The translations under genes were made by a program, and so were the position numbers. 64,000 nt of DNA from Caenorhabditis remanei. Its lineage: Eukaryota; Nematoda; Chromadorea; Rhabditida; Rhabditidae. The DNA lies in the NCBI RefSeq assembly GCF_010183535.1, contig NC_071331.1, forward strand, positions 23,994,001 through 24,058,000, in the 5' to 3' direction. Shown here one piece after another: positions 21,500 through 34,500 of this stretch (positions within the stretch are counted from its first letter, which is position 1; the number at the start of each line of letters is the position of its first letter). The notes beneath the pieces are model-generated. The model worked only from the letters and a program-made list of their open reading frames with translations, did no database searches and had not been told where the DNA came from.

Positions 21500-24400
21500 A
21501 TGGCCGACCCAGTGTTCCCGCAACAATTCAGCCGTGCAGGCAACACTACTCACACCGGAGACGTTTTCAGCATTCCACAAGAAGAACAACTGGCTTATGG
21601 TGAGGAATAGCAGAAAAATCGGGTTTTCGGCAGGTTCTTTAGGTTAAAAACCACCGAAAACTGAGTTTTTGACCAAAAAACTCCAAATTTTTGCGATTTT
21701 TTTCGATTTTTCTGGATTTTTTCCTTAAAAAATGATTTCAGGAACCGCCGGATTCCGTTTCCGTGCCGAAAAACTGCCATTCATTGTGTTCCGATGCGCG
21801 TACGTGGCAAGTCTTCGCGCCCGTCAACTCGACTCGGCAATCGGTGTGATGATCACGGCGTCCCATAATCCGGCGGCCGATAATGGCGTCAAATTGGTCG
21901 ATCCGAGTGGAGATATGCTCAGTCAGCAGTGGGAGGTGCGAAAATGCTGAAAATATGGAAATTTTGAGCGAAAATCCAGAAAAAATTACATTTTCTGGCC
22001 TAAAATTGGTCAAAAACTGTCAAAACCTTGGAAAAAACAGTTTTTTTTTTTAGAAAATGAATCAGATATGGTGAAAATAGCAGTTTTCAGCTCAGAAATC
22101 GTCAATTTTTGGTTGAAAATGTGATTTTCACATGATTTTTAGCGCTAAAATTGGGGTTTTCAACCGAAATTTGACAATTTTAGTGATTTTTTTCAGATCA
22201 TTTTTCCACTTTTAAATCTGATTTTACCCGAAAAACTCTAATTTTCTGCTAAAATTGTTGATTTTCAGTGATTTTTATTGAATTTTTAAACAATTTCAGT
22301 CTGAAAACCCAACCGTTCAGCTGAAAATGTCGATTTTCATCGGGTAAACTCGATTTTTCAGCACTTTTCCCGATTTTTCTCAAATTTCATGCACAAAAAC
22401 CCAATTTCTACGGTTTTTTATTGAATTTTCGAGAAATTTTAACCTGAAAACCCTATTTTTTAGCTGAAGATTTCAGTTTATAGTAATTTTTATTGAATTT
22501 TCGAATAATTTCTATTCAAAAATCAAAATCTGTAATGCGAAAGTATCGTTTAAGACAGGTTTAGTACCATTTTGTCACGAAAATTGATGTCTGAAAACTT
22601 CAAAAACCGGTTTTTTTTTCATCTGAAAATCTCAATTTTCAGTCATTTTTCCATTTTTTAAAAATATTTCACGCGGAAAAACGAGATTTTTACTGAAATT
22701 TCGACCAATTTCAACCTAAAAATTCTAATTTTCGGTCTTAAATGATCGATTTCAAGTGTTTTTTTCAGTTTTCTAACTAAAATGTTCGATTTTCACTCAG
22801 TTATCGAGCTATTTCCACCCAAAAACCCTCCAATTTTTGGCAAACATCATGATTTCCTTTTTCTCAATTTTCATCTAAAAAATCGAATTTTTCGTGTTGA
22901 AGTACCGATTTTCACTCATTTTTTTCCCAGTTTTTCTTAATTTTCAGCGATTTTAACACAATTTTGGTCTGAAAAATGATGATTTTCAGTCATTTTTTTC
23001 CTATTTTGCTCGAATTTTATCGGAAAAACACGATTTTTTTCCGATTTTCCACCCAAAAACCCTCCAATTTTTGCAAAAATCATGATTTCCAGAAATACGC
23101 GACAGAAATCGTGAATGCAACAGACGAGGATCTTCCATCTGCCGTTCGAGCCCTCGAGAAACAAATGTCTCAAGTTGAGAAATCGAGAATTTCGTCTGGA
23201 CAGACAAAGAATGCTCGAGTGGTGTGTGGAATGGATACCCGTCTATCAGGTCCCCATTTGATATCGGCCGCCCGTGCAGGCTCCGCCCTCTTCAATGTCC
23301 AATTCGTCGACGTGGGAATTGTGACGACTCCGATGCTTCATTACACTGTCAAATCGTTCAATGAGCCCGATTTCGCTGAGCCGACGAATCAGGGATACTA
23401 TCGGGCGATTAGTTCGGCGTTTAGAGAGTTGTATGGAATTACACAAGAGCCGGAAGGGTCTCGGTAAGAGGAAATTGGAGGGAAAATGTGAAAATTTGAG
23501 AAAAAAACCATCTGAAAATGAGGTCTTTACGGGAAAAATGAGCGAAAATAGTCAAAAATTCAGTTTTGAGGCCGAAAATTGGTTCAAAACGCGCATTTTC
23601 TGCCTGTTTTTGACAATTTAAAAGTGATGAGACTAGAAAACGCGTCTAAGGCGCGCCAGACTCTTGAAAACAGCGAAAAAGACGAGCGTTTGAAGCGATT
23701 TCATGGTTCAAAAAAAACGCGCGCCTAAGGCACCCCAGACAGTTTTTATGCGAAAAAATCGGAAAAAGTCGGCGTGGCCTAGAAATGGACGAATCTCGCT
23801 TTTTTTGCGCGAAGATTTGAGAAAAATCATCTGAAAATCAGGTTTTTACTGGAAAAATGAGCAAAAATAGTCAAAAATTCAGCTTTTGACCTAAATGTTG
23901 GATGAAAAACACGAGTTTCTACCCCAACATGTCTGAAAATTGCATTTTCAGCCTGTTTTTGACATCCCGACACCCTCCCCCAAAATGCTATCATGAATCG
24001 CGTCCGAGGCGCGCCAGACACCTTGAAAATCTGATTTTAAGCGATTTCATGGTTTGAAAACGCGCCTGGAGCAATGAGATTTTTTCTGCTTTTTAAAAAA
24101 GGGCGTGGTCTAAAAGTGGGCGGAGCCCGAGTTCGCTGAGCCAACCAATCAGGGATACTATCGGGCGATTAGTTCGGCGTTTAGAGAGTTGTATGGGATT
24201 ACGCAAGAGCCGGAAGGATCTCGGTAAGAGGAAATTAGAGGGAAAATTGGGGAAAATTTGAGAAAAAACCGCAAAAAATCATCTGAAAATGAGGTTTTTA
24301 CTGGAAAAATGGCTGGAAAAGAGCTATTTTCAAGTAAAAACGCAAAAAATGAGGTTTTCGCCGGTTTTTGTGCATAAAAATTTGCAAAAATGACCAATGA

Positions 24401-27400
24401 AATAGTGTTTTTGATCAATTTTGTCCGATTTTTTTATGAAAAATGTGAAAAAATGAGCAAAAATAGTCAAAAATTCAGTTTTGAGGCCGAAAAATGGTCT
24501 AAAAATGGCATTTTCTGCCTGTTTTTGACAATTTCGAAGCGATGAGACCTTAAAACGCGTCTAAGGCACGCCAGCCACCTTGAAGACTGCGAAAAAGCGC
24601 GCCTAATGTGCCCCCGACAGTTTCTATGCGAAAAAATCGGAAAAAGTGGGCGTGGCCTAGAAATGGGCGGAGCTTACTGGCATTTCTAAAATTGCTTTTC
24701 TCACTGAAAAATCCTATTTTTTGACCTCTAAATTCAATTTTTCCTTATAAAATACCCATTTTTCACTTTTTTTTTCTCCAAAAAACCAGTTTTTTTCGCA
24801 AAAAATTCAATTTTTCCATCAAAAAATGTCATTTTTGACCTCTAAAATACCCATTTTTCACAAAAATCCTAATATTTTCAGCTACCAACCCCATGTGATC
24901 GTCGATTGTGCAAACGGAGTCGGTGCTCCACGTCTCCGCGAATTCATCGAACACATTCCACGTGATATGTTGGAAATCGAGTTGAGAAACGAGCGAGGAG
25001 AGTTGAATCACGATTGTGGAGCGGATTTTGTGAAAATTTCACAAAAAATGCCGACGGAATTCGGGAATTCCGAGGAGGGGAAGGAAGGAAAATGTGTGTC
25101 GTTTGACGGCGATGCGGATCGGATTCTGTATTTTAGAGGAAAAGGGGCGGAGTCTGGGGATTCTGAATGCGTGGAGCTCTTCGATGGTGACCGTATTGCT
25201 GTGCTCTTTGCAATGTATCTCAAAGAGCAATTAGACGAATTTGCGGCAATTAAGACCAATTATCGTCTGACAATGGGTATTATCCAGACGGCGTATGCCA
25301 ACGGAGCGTCAACTCGATTCATTCGAGATTCGCTGAAAATTGAGACGGTTATTGTACCGACGGGCGTTAAACACTTGCATGAAGCGGCTTCTGAATTCGA
25401 TGTGGGCATCTATTTTGAGGCGAATGGACACGGAACGGTGGTGTTCAGTGAACAGTTTAATAGTGCTATTCGGAGGTGAGTTTGGGGGGAAATCGGTTGA
25501 AAATTGGCTGAAAATCGACCGAAGTTGGCGGAAAATCGGTTAAAAATGATGGAAAATTGTGTAAAATTGGCTGAAATCGGTTGAAATCGGTTGAAAATTA
25601 GCTGAAAATCGATTAGGAATGGGTGAAAATGACTGAAAATGACTGAAAATCGTCTAAAATTTAGTTGAAAACGGCTGAAAATCGGTTGGTAATCGGTTAC
25701 AAATGGCTGAAATTGGCTGAAAGTTGTTGGAAAATGGGCAAAATTAGATGAGAATCGGCTGAAATCGGTTACGAATGACCAAAATTGGTTGAAAAAGACT
25801 GAAAATCGTTTAAAATTGGCTGAAAAGTCTGAAATTTGTTTGTAAATTATGGATTTTCAGCTGTATCCTCAGAAAAAAAGACGATTTTGAGTCTTTTTTC
25901 GATATTTTCAGAGTTTTTATTGAATTTTCTAGCGATTTCGTCCTGAAAAATCCGATTTTTCAGCTGAAAACGTCATTTTTCAGTTGATATCAGTTGATAT
26001 ACTCTTAAATTTGCTAAAAATCGGTGAAGATCGGCTGAAATTGGTTGAAATTGGATGAAAATCTATCTGAAAATAGGCCTAAAATGTCTTAAATTGGTTG
26101 AAAATCGGTTGAAAATTGGCTGAAAATATAAGAATTTATGAAAATTGACGAATTTTTTCGACATTTAGACGAATTTCATCCGAAAAATTCCAATTTTCAG
26201 CTTATTTTGAAGTTATTTCAGCCTGAAAATGAGATTTTCAGTAATTTTTTCTCGTTTTTTTCTCTAATTTCTCTCTGAAAACTTGATTTTCCATCTGAAA
26301 ATGTCTTTTATCAGCGACTTTTATCTAATTTCATTCGAAAAACCGTATTTTTTACTAAAATTGCGTGCAATTTCAACCTAAAAACCCAGTTTTTCAGCTG
26401 AAAATATTGATTTTCAGTCAGTTTTTTCACCGATTTTCTCACAAAAATGTCAATTTTTAGTAATTTTTTCCATTTTTTCATCTGAAAATCTCTCTTTATC
26501 TTCCAGAGCTTTCTCTTCTATCATACCCACCGATTTTCAGTCAAGTTTCAGAGATTTTTTCGCGAAAAATGATGAAAATCCAAAAAACCGGTATTACACC
26601 TGAAAATGTTATTTTTCAGCCAGTTTTCGACCAATTATCGATCGATTTCAACCTAAAATTATGATTTTTTGGCTAAAAATATAGATTTTCTCGCGAAAAA
26701 TGATGATTTTCAGCCATTTTTTTCCAAATTTTTCATTTGAAAATCTCAATAAACAGCGATGCTTATTGAATTTTTGAGAATTTCAGCCATTTCCAGTCAG
26801 TTTTCGACGAATTTTCTCACAAAAACGTGATTTTCAGTCATTTTTTCCAATTTTCCGTCTGAAACTATAATTTCCAGAGCGCCCTCGTCTATCATGTGTA
26901 TCCGCCGTCTCGCCCTATTCTCTCGAGTGATCAACGAGACTGTCGGAGACGCATTCGCAGATTTGATGGCCATTGAGATGTGTCTTCGTCATTTCGGATG
27001 GTCGATGGACGATTGGAATCAGAAATTGTATACGGATGTTCCGAATATTCAAATCAAAGTTCCCGTCGACGATCGATCGATTTTTAAGACGACGAATGCT
27101 GAGCAGACACTTTTGAAACCGGATGGAATTCAGAAGAGAATCGATGAAGATGTCGCCAAATTCAAGAGTTCTAGAGCTTTTATTAGGTACAGAAATTGAT
27201 TATTATTGTCGGAATTTGAGACCAAAAAGTGGAAAAACTGAAGGAAATTAGCGATTTTCAGCACGAAAATCGGTGATTTTAGGTATTTTTCCGATTTTTC
27301 AGTCGATTTCTTACAATTTCAGCCCAAAAATGCTCTAATTTTTTGACAAATTTTAACCTAAAGTTACGATTTTTGGCTGAAAATTTCGATTTGGAGCAAT

Positions 27401-27939
27401 TTCAGTCATTTTAAGTCGTTTTTCCCCTATTTTGAAGCAATTTTCACCCTGAAAATCCTATTTTTCAGCTTGAAAATATCAATTTTGAACAATTTCAACC
27501 TGAAAATCTTATTTTCCGTGTTGAAATACCGATTTTCAATCATTTTTCTTCAATTTTCTAGCATTTTCGCCCTGAAAACCACGATTTTTAGCTGAAAATC
27601 TCAATTTCCAGTGATTTTACGGAATTTTTGAGCTAATTTTTAAGCGATTTTACCTAAATTTTCGACCAATTTCAACCTAAAATTATGATTTTTGTCTAGC
27701 TTTCTCACTAAAATTGTGCATTTTCAGCAATTTTTACTGAATTTTTAAATAAATATAGCCTGAAATTCTGATTTTTCAGCTTAAAATGTCAAAAATTTCA
27801 GCCAAAAATCGGTGTAATTTTCAGACCATCTGGCACCGAGAACATTGTCCGTATCTACGCCGAAGCGGATACTGTCGAAAACACTCTTCTCCTCGGAAAA
27901 TCATTGGAACAAGTCGTTTTGAGCATTCGTTCCGCCTGA
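21500..27939 (+). CDS. Phosphoacetylglucosamine mutase (PGM3/AGM1)
   Basis: Six exons: 21500-21599, 21742-21935, 23093-23463, 24882-25475, 26878-27186 and 27825-27939. They total 1683 nt, 560 residues, close to the usual 540-560. The enzyme converts GlcNAc-6-phosphate to GlcNAc-1-phosphate in cytosolic UDP-GlcNAc synthesis. Visible sites are the phosphoserine loop TASHNP (exon 2), the metal-binding loop DGDADR (exon 4), the sugar-binding EANGHG (exon 4) and the phosphate-binding RPSGTEN (exons 5-6). All phases agree. The start [10 protein letters not shown] follows a TTTTAG that may be a trans-splice site. Introns 2-5 are unusually long for the genus and full of TTTTCAG-like strings. Intron 3 holds a partial copy of exon 3. 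The C. elegans counterpart is F21D5.1. Confidence 0.95.
23640..23750. repeat. GCGTCTAAGGCGCGCCAGAC element, pgm-3 intron 3
   Basis: AACGCGTCTAAGGCGCGCCAGAC at the left and a related GCGCCTAAGGCACCCCAGACAG at the right enclose about 50 bp. Related pieces recur at about 23998-24012, 24553-24620 and 33368-33395. They belong to the same loose family as the GTCTGGCGCACCTTTGACGC foldbacks in the PARG introns. Confidence 0.6.
24124..24230 (+). pseudogene. Partial exon 3 duplicate inside pgm-3 intron 3
   Basis: This segment repeats the last 100 or so bases of exon 3 (23361-23470), including the splice donor CTCGGTAAGAG and the intron sequence beyond it, with only a few substitutions. It has no TTTCAG acceptor at its left edge, so it is probably not spliced in. 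It arose by tandem duplication of roughly 0.75 kb. Confidence 0.85.
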
Positions 27940-28573
27940 ATTTCAGACATTTTCAGCCATTTTATCGCTTTTTTCTTGTGATTTTTCCCCGTTTTTGACC
28001 ATTTTTGACCTGAAAAATAGTGTTTTTAACCCTTTTTTTGTATTTTCCCAAATTTTAAGCTGTTTTTGACTGAAAAATCGGGTTTTTTTGACTGAAAATT
28101 CATGTTTTTTGGCTGAAAAATCATGTTTTTTGACTGAAAAATCGTGTTTTTTGGGTGAAAATTCATGTTTTTTGACTGAAAATTCATATTTTTTGACTGA
28201 AAATTGATAATTTTAGCCAATTTTTTGTGATTTTTCCTTATTTTTCGCCCATTTTTATACTTTTTCCACTCAAAAATTGTGTTTTTAGCCCATTTTCCCC
28301 ATAATTTATGTGATTTTCCCCAATTTTCTGTGATTAACTACCCAATTCATAATTCTAACTGGTTTTCTGGTGATTTTCCCATTGATTTTATTGATTTTAT
28401 TGATTTTTAGCCCCCAAAGTGCTTTAAATACGTCCCGAATTGATGAAATACTCGAATTTCTGCCATTTTTAATCAATTTTTGAACGAAAAGTTGAATTTT
28501 TCGCTTTTTTAGTACCTTTTTTATCGATTTTTGTGGATTTTTTGAGAATTTTTTTGATTTTTTTGGCTCCAGA
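27940..28573. other. Intergenic, pgm-3 to otub-3
   Basis: The 634-bp gap is A/T rich and includes a run of GACTGAAAATTCATGTTTTT-like units at about 28085-28205. No gene is seen. The short same-strand spacing leaves an operon open, but it is longer than the usual 100-400 bp. Confidence 0.5.
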
Positions 28574-31500
28574 ATGACATCTGACGACGAGCACGGCGCC
28601 GATGAGAATCCAATGGTGACACGTCATCGGAAGGAGAAGAAAGAGTTGAGAGGTATTACTGGATGACACAGATATGGAGCGAAAATAGCGAAAAATGGCT
28701 GAAATTTCGGATTTTTGAGTCAAAAAATCTGAAAAATGAGCGATTTTCAGCCCAAAAATGGCATTTTTAGGCTGAAAATTACCGATTTCAGGCTGAAAAA
28801 CTTCGAAAAGTGACAATTTTAGACTGAAAATAGCTGAATTTGGACGTTTTTTTTGAATTTTTAAACTGAAAATTGAGATTTTCAGCCAAAAACTGAGAAA
28901 AAGAGCTATTTTCAGCGCGAAAATTGGCGATTTTAGACTGAAAATAGCTGAATATGGACGTTTTTCGGATTTTTGAGACAGAAAAGTCTGAAAAATGAAA
29001 AAAATAAATAGGGTTTTAGGGTGAAAAATGTCTGGAAATCGGATTTTTGAGCTGAAAATTGGGATTTTTTGACCAAAAACTCCGAAAAATGACAATTTTC
29101 AGCCAAAATTGATGGTTTTAGGCTGAAAAATAGCTGGAATTTGTCGTTTTTCGGATTTTTTTTGGCCGAAAAACTCGGAAAATGATCGATTTTCAGCCCA
29201 AAAATGGCGTTTTTAGGCTGAAAAATAGCAGAAATCGGTAATTTTATCGGGTTTTTAGCCTGAAAATTGCCGATTTCAGACGGAAAAACTTGGAAAAATG
29301 ACGATTTTAGGCTGAAAAATAGCTAGATTTGGACGTTTTTTGGATTTTTGAGCTGAAAATTGGGATTTTTTGACCAAAAACTCCGAAAAATGACAATTTT
29401 CAGCACGAAAATAGGTGATTTTAGACTGAAAATAGCTGAATTTGGACTTTTTTCGGATTTTTGAGACAAAAAAATCCGAAAATTATCAATTTTCGTGCTG
29501 AAAATTGTCATTTTTCAGAGTTTTTTTGGTCAAAAACCGAAAAAACGACCAAATCCAGCTATTTTCAGCCTAAAATTGCCATTTTTCCAAGTTTTTCTGC
29601 CTGAAAATGACAATTTTCAGGCTAAAAATCCAGAAAATGACCGATTTCTGCTATTTTTCAGCCTAAAAATGCCATTTTTGGGCTGAAACTAGCTCTTTTT
29701 TCCAGTTTTTGGCTTAAAATCTCAATTTTCAGTTTAAAAATTTTCAAAAAAGCAAATTTCAGTTACTTTTCAGTCTAAAATTATCATTTTTCCAATTTTT
29801 TCGCCTCAAAAGTCCGAAAAACAACCAATTTCAGCTATTTTTCAGCCATTTTTTCGCTGAAAACAGCTGAAAATCGCTAATTTTTCAGGTTTTTCGGCTT
29901 AAAAATCCGAAAAATGACCGATTTCTACTATTTTTCAGCCTAAAAATGCCATTTTTGGGCTGAAACTAGCTCTTGTTCCCAGTTTTTGGCCCTCATTTTT
30001 CAGCTAAAAATCTCTCTTTTTCAGCCAAAATAACTGCGATGAAGAAGGCGGCGAAGAGTGGAAACAAGCAGAAGGCGAAGGAAGTCAATGCGGAGGTAAA
30101 AAACTGATTTTTGAGCTGAAAAAACCGATTTTTCAGCCAAAAAATCACTTTTTAGCCTAAAAATTTGGAATTTTCGGCATTTTTGACCCAAAAACCGACT
30201 TTTTAGCCAAAAAATCCCATATTTTCAGTGCGAAAAGCTCGAAAAAGAGCTCGAAGAACGTCATCGTCAAGAGAGCTCCTCGCAAGCTCCGCCCACTGAA
30301 GCCACGCCCCCTGAAGCCACGCCCACTCCGTCGAAAGAGGGGGCGGAGCCTGAAGAAGAGGAGGACGGAGAGGAAGAAGGGGGCGGAGCGTCGTCGAAAT
30401 TCTATAAAAATTTCAAAATTTCGTCGAAAAATGCGAAGAAACAAGCGAAAAAAAAGGAACAAGAGGAGAGACTGAAAGCGGCACAGGCCGCCGATAAGGA
30501 GGCGTCGAAGAGCAAAGATTCGGAGAAACATTTGGAGAAGGCGGCCATCAAACAGGTAATAACGAGAAAAATGGAGTTTTTTGGCGTTTTTTGGGTGAAA
30601 AATGATGAAAAATGAGCTGAAATCGGCTGAAAATCGGTGAAAGATGGAGTTTTTTGGCGTTTTTTGAGTGAAAAATGATGAAAAATGAGCTGAAATCGGC
30701 TCAAAATCGGCTGAAAATCGGTGAAAGATGGAGTTTTTTGGCGTTTTTTGAGTGAAAAATGGTGAAAAATAAGCTGAAATCGGCTCAAAATCGGTAAAAA
30801 ATGGAGTTTTTTGGCGTTTTTTTGAGTGAAAAATGGTGAAAAATAAGCCGAAATCGGCTGAAAATGACTTGAAAATGGTTGAAAATTGTCTGAAATCAGT
30901 TAAGAATGTCTGGAAAATCGAAATCTGGATGAAAGTCGGTCGAAATTTTGTTGAAATTTGAAAAAATCGAGAAAAAATGGAATTTTTGACGATTTTTGGG
31001 TGAAAAACGGTGAAAAATGAGCTGAAATCGGCTGAAATTGGCTGAAAATTGGTTGAAATGAGTTGAACTTGGCTGAAACTGACTGAAAATCGGAGAAACA
31101 TTTGGAGAATGCAAATTGGGGAAAGACGAGAAAATGCAGTTTTTTGACGTTTTTTGGGTGAAAAATGATGAAAAATGAGCTGAAATTGGCTGAAAATTGG
31201 TTGAAAATGATGAAAAATTAGTTGAGAATGGCTGAAATCTGTTGAAATTGGCTGAAAATGACTGAAAAATGATAAAAACTTTCTCTGAAATTGGCTGAAA
31301 TTTGAAAAGAAATCGAGAAAAATGGAGTTTTTTGGCGTTTTTGAGTGAAAAACGGTGAAAATTGAGCTGAAATCGGCTGAAATTAATTAAAAATGACTGG
31401 ATATGATGGAAAATTGTCTGAAATTAGCTGAAAATCGGAGAAACATTCGGAGAAACATTTTGGAGAAGGCATTTGGAGAAAATCTAGAAAAAAAGGAGTT

Positions 31501-34500
31501 TTTTGGCGTTTTTTGGGTGAAAAATGAGCAGAAAATGATGAAAATTTGCTGGAAATCATGAATTTTCAGTCAAATAGGCTAAAAGTGGTGTCCAAGTGTA
31601 CGGATGTCGATTCCTACCTCAAAAATCATCCAGAAAGGCGATTTTCAGCAATTTTCAGCACAAAAAATCAACTATTCATTAAAAATTCCGATTTCCAGCC
31701 ATAAATCTTAAATTCCAGATGCTGCAAGAGGAAAGTCTCCGAATGATTGACATTCCAGCCGACGGCGACTGTTTGTATGCATCGATTTCTCATCAATTGC
31801 AAGAGGAGGGAATTGAGGTGATTCTGAAGCGATTTTTAAGCGAAAAATGAGCATTTTTTGCTCAAAAATGTCCAAAATCGCTAATTTGCAGCTTAAAAAT
31901 GGTTAATTTTGGCTTCAAATGACTCAAAATTGCTCATTTTCAGCTTAAAATTACGTATTTTGGCTCAAAATGAGCAATTTTCAGCTAGAAAATGTCTGAA
32001 ATCGCTCGTTTTTAGCTCAAAACTACCCAAAATTGCTCAATTTTAAGCAAAAAATGACTAATTTTAACTTTGAAACGTCTGAAATTGCTCATTTTCAAAC
32101 GAAAAATGACCAATTTTGGCTGAAAATGACTGAAAATTGCTCATTTTTCGCTTAAAATGACTCAAAATTAACCATTTTTCATCCATTTTAGGTGAAAAAT
32201 GAGCAATTTTAACCTTTTTTGGCTCAAAAATCGACATTTCCAGCCAATGTTTGCTTTGAAATGACTCACCAATTTTCTTCCAGATTTCGGTCCGAAAGCT
32301 GTAAAAATTGTCAATTTTGAGTAATTTTGAACTGAAATTAGTCATTTTGACGTAAAAATGAGCAATTTTCAGCTAGAAAATGTTGGAAATCGCTCGTTTT
32401 TAGCTCAAAATTACTCAAAATGGACAATTTTTCTGCCATTTTAGGTAGAAAATGAGCAATTTTTGCTCAAAAATGTCTGAAATCGCTCGTTTTTAGGTGG
32501 AAAATGAGCATTTTCAGCTTAAAAATGGTTAGTTTTGGCTCAAAATGACTCAAAATCCGCTCAATTTCATCTTAAAACGACGTATTTTGGCTCAAAATTA
32601 GTCATTTTAAGCAAAAAATGTGCGATTTCAGACGATTTTTTTTCCTTAAAATGACTAATGTTGGCTGAAAATGACTCAAAATTGCTCGTTTTTATGTGAA
32701 AAACGAGCATTTTTTCCAATTTTAAGCTCAAAATGACTAATTTTGGCTGAAAATGTCTGAAATCGCTCATTTTTAGACGAAAAATGACCAATTTTGGCCT
32801 TTTTTGACTCAAAAATCTACATTTTCAGCTGAAAATGAGCGATTTCAGACATTTTTTAGCTTAAAATGACTAATTTTTTACCGAAAATTCACCAATTTCT
32901 TCCAGATTTCCGTGCGAAAACTCCGAAAGAGTTGTGCCCAATACATGCGTGATAACAAAGAGGAATTCGCTCCATTCATCTCGGATGCTGATGTGGGCGG
33001 AGTCTCAGCTGGAGCCGATAAGGCGGCCGAATGGGAGACATATCTTCAGGGAGTGGAGAAATGTGCAGATGTGGGCGGAGTCTGGGGTGGAGAACTCGAG
33101 TTGAAGGCCGCTTCGTTGATTTATGAGAAGACTATTGTGGTTGGTTTGAGAAATTGGAGGAAAAATGCGAAAATTTGAGAGAAAAATCATGTAATAATGA
33201 GCGAAAAACACCTTAAAATAGTGGTTTTTGTCCGATTTTTGATTTTGAAATGTCAAAAATTCAGCTTCCGGTCCGAAAAGTAGAATTAAAATACCACTTT
33301 TCACCCCCGAAATGTCTGAAAATCGCAATTTCAGCCTGTTTTTGACATTTTCAAAGTGATGAGATCGTGAAACGCGTCTAAGGCACGCCAGACTCTTGAA
33401 AACAGCGAAGAAAACGAGCGTTTGAAGCGACTTCTTGTTTAAAAACGCGCCTAATCAGACTTTTGTCACGGGCCGGCCTAGCAGAGTTGCGCGGAATTCC
33501 GGCTTCCGACTTCCGGGCTGTTTTTCACTTCCGACTTCCGTTTTGAAAATTTCACTTCCGACTTCCGGCTTCCGACTTCCGGGCTGTTTTTCACTTCCGA
33601 CTTCCGACTTCCGTTTTGAAAATTTCACTTCCGACTTCCGACTTCCGTTTTGAAAATTTCACTTCCGACTTCCGACTTCCGTTTCGAAAATTTTACTTCC
33701 GACTTCCGTCATTCCATAATTGTGGAATTTCCGAAAAGTACATCTCGCAGAAATACATGGAAAAATGGTCTACAAGAACAGAAAATAGGCTTTTCTTCAG
33801 CCAAAAACTAATTTTTCACTGATTTTCGCGAATTTTATGAACTTTTTCTCTTGGAGTTTTTGAATCTTTGTGAAAAAATCTACTTCCGACTTCCGGCTTC
33901 CGACTTCCGACTTCCGGGCGTTTTTTCACTTCCGCCTTCCGGCTTCCGACTTCCGTTTTCAAAAATTTACTTCCGGCTTCCGGCTTCCGACTTCCGGATT
34001 AGAAATTTTACTTCCGGCTTCCGACTTCCGGATTAGAAATTTTACTTCCGGCTTCCGACTTCCGACATCCGTTTTTGAAAAAATCACTTCCGCGCAACTC
34101 TGGCAGCTAGAAAAAAAATTGACGTTTTCATCTGGAAAACGCCAACTTTCTGCCAATTTCAGAGTTATTTCAGCTGTTTTGACCAATTTCAACCCAAAAA
34201 TGAACAATTTTTAGTCTGAAAATATCAATTTACTCACGAAAAATGAAGATTTACTAACGTTTTTCCACTTTTGAATCGGGTTCGGGCCTTTAGGAACAGC
34301 TTTGCATTATGAAACCCTTTTTGATCATAGTTGTCAAGGCCCGGCCCGGGCCGGGCCGGGCCGGGCCTTGTCGGCGAAATCAGGGCCGGGCTTAAGGCCC
34401 GGGCAAATTGGCGCGAAAGTCAAATTTTCAAATTTTTTCAAATTTTTTGAATTTTTTTGAATTTTTTCGCGAAAAAGTCAAATTTTCGACTATCAGTCAG

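Noticed and set aside
24158..24418. Minus-strand open frame with a YRDPSGSC segment
   Set aside because: It is the antisense reading of the duplicated pgm-3 exon fragment.
28469..29095. Long minus-strand open frame rich in Phe, Ile, Lys and Ser
   Set aside because: It lies antisense to otub-3 exon 1 and intron 1 and is built of repeated TTTTCAGCC-like strings. No conserved domain is visible.
30157..31101. 314-residue minus-strand open frame with repeated FSADFSPFFTQKTP-like units
   Set aside because: It is antisense to otub-3 exon 3 and to a tandem repeat in intron 3. The plus strand has the in-phase conserved exon.
33435..34214. Open frames with LPTSDFR repeats
   Set aside because: They translate the CTTCCGA array of the non-autonomous element in otub-3.
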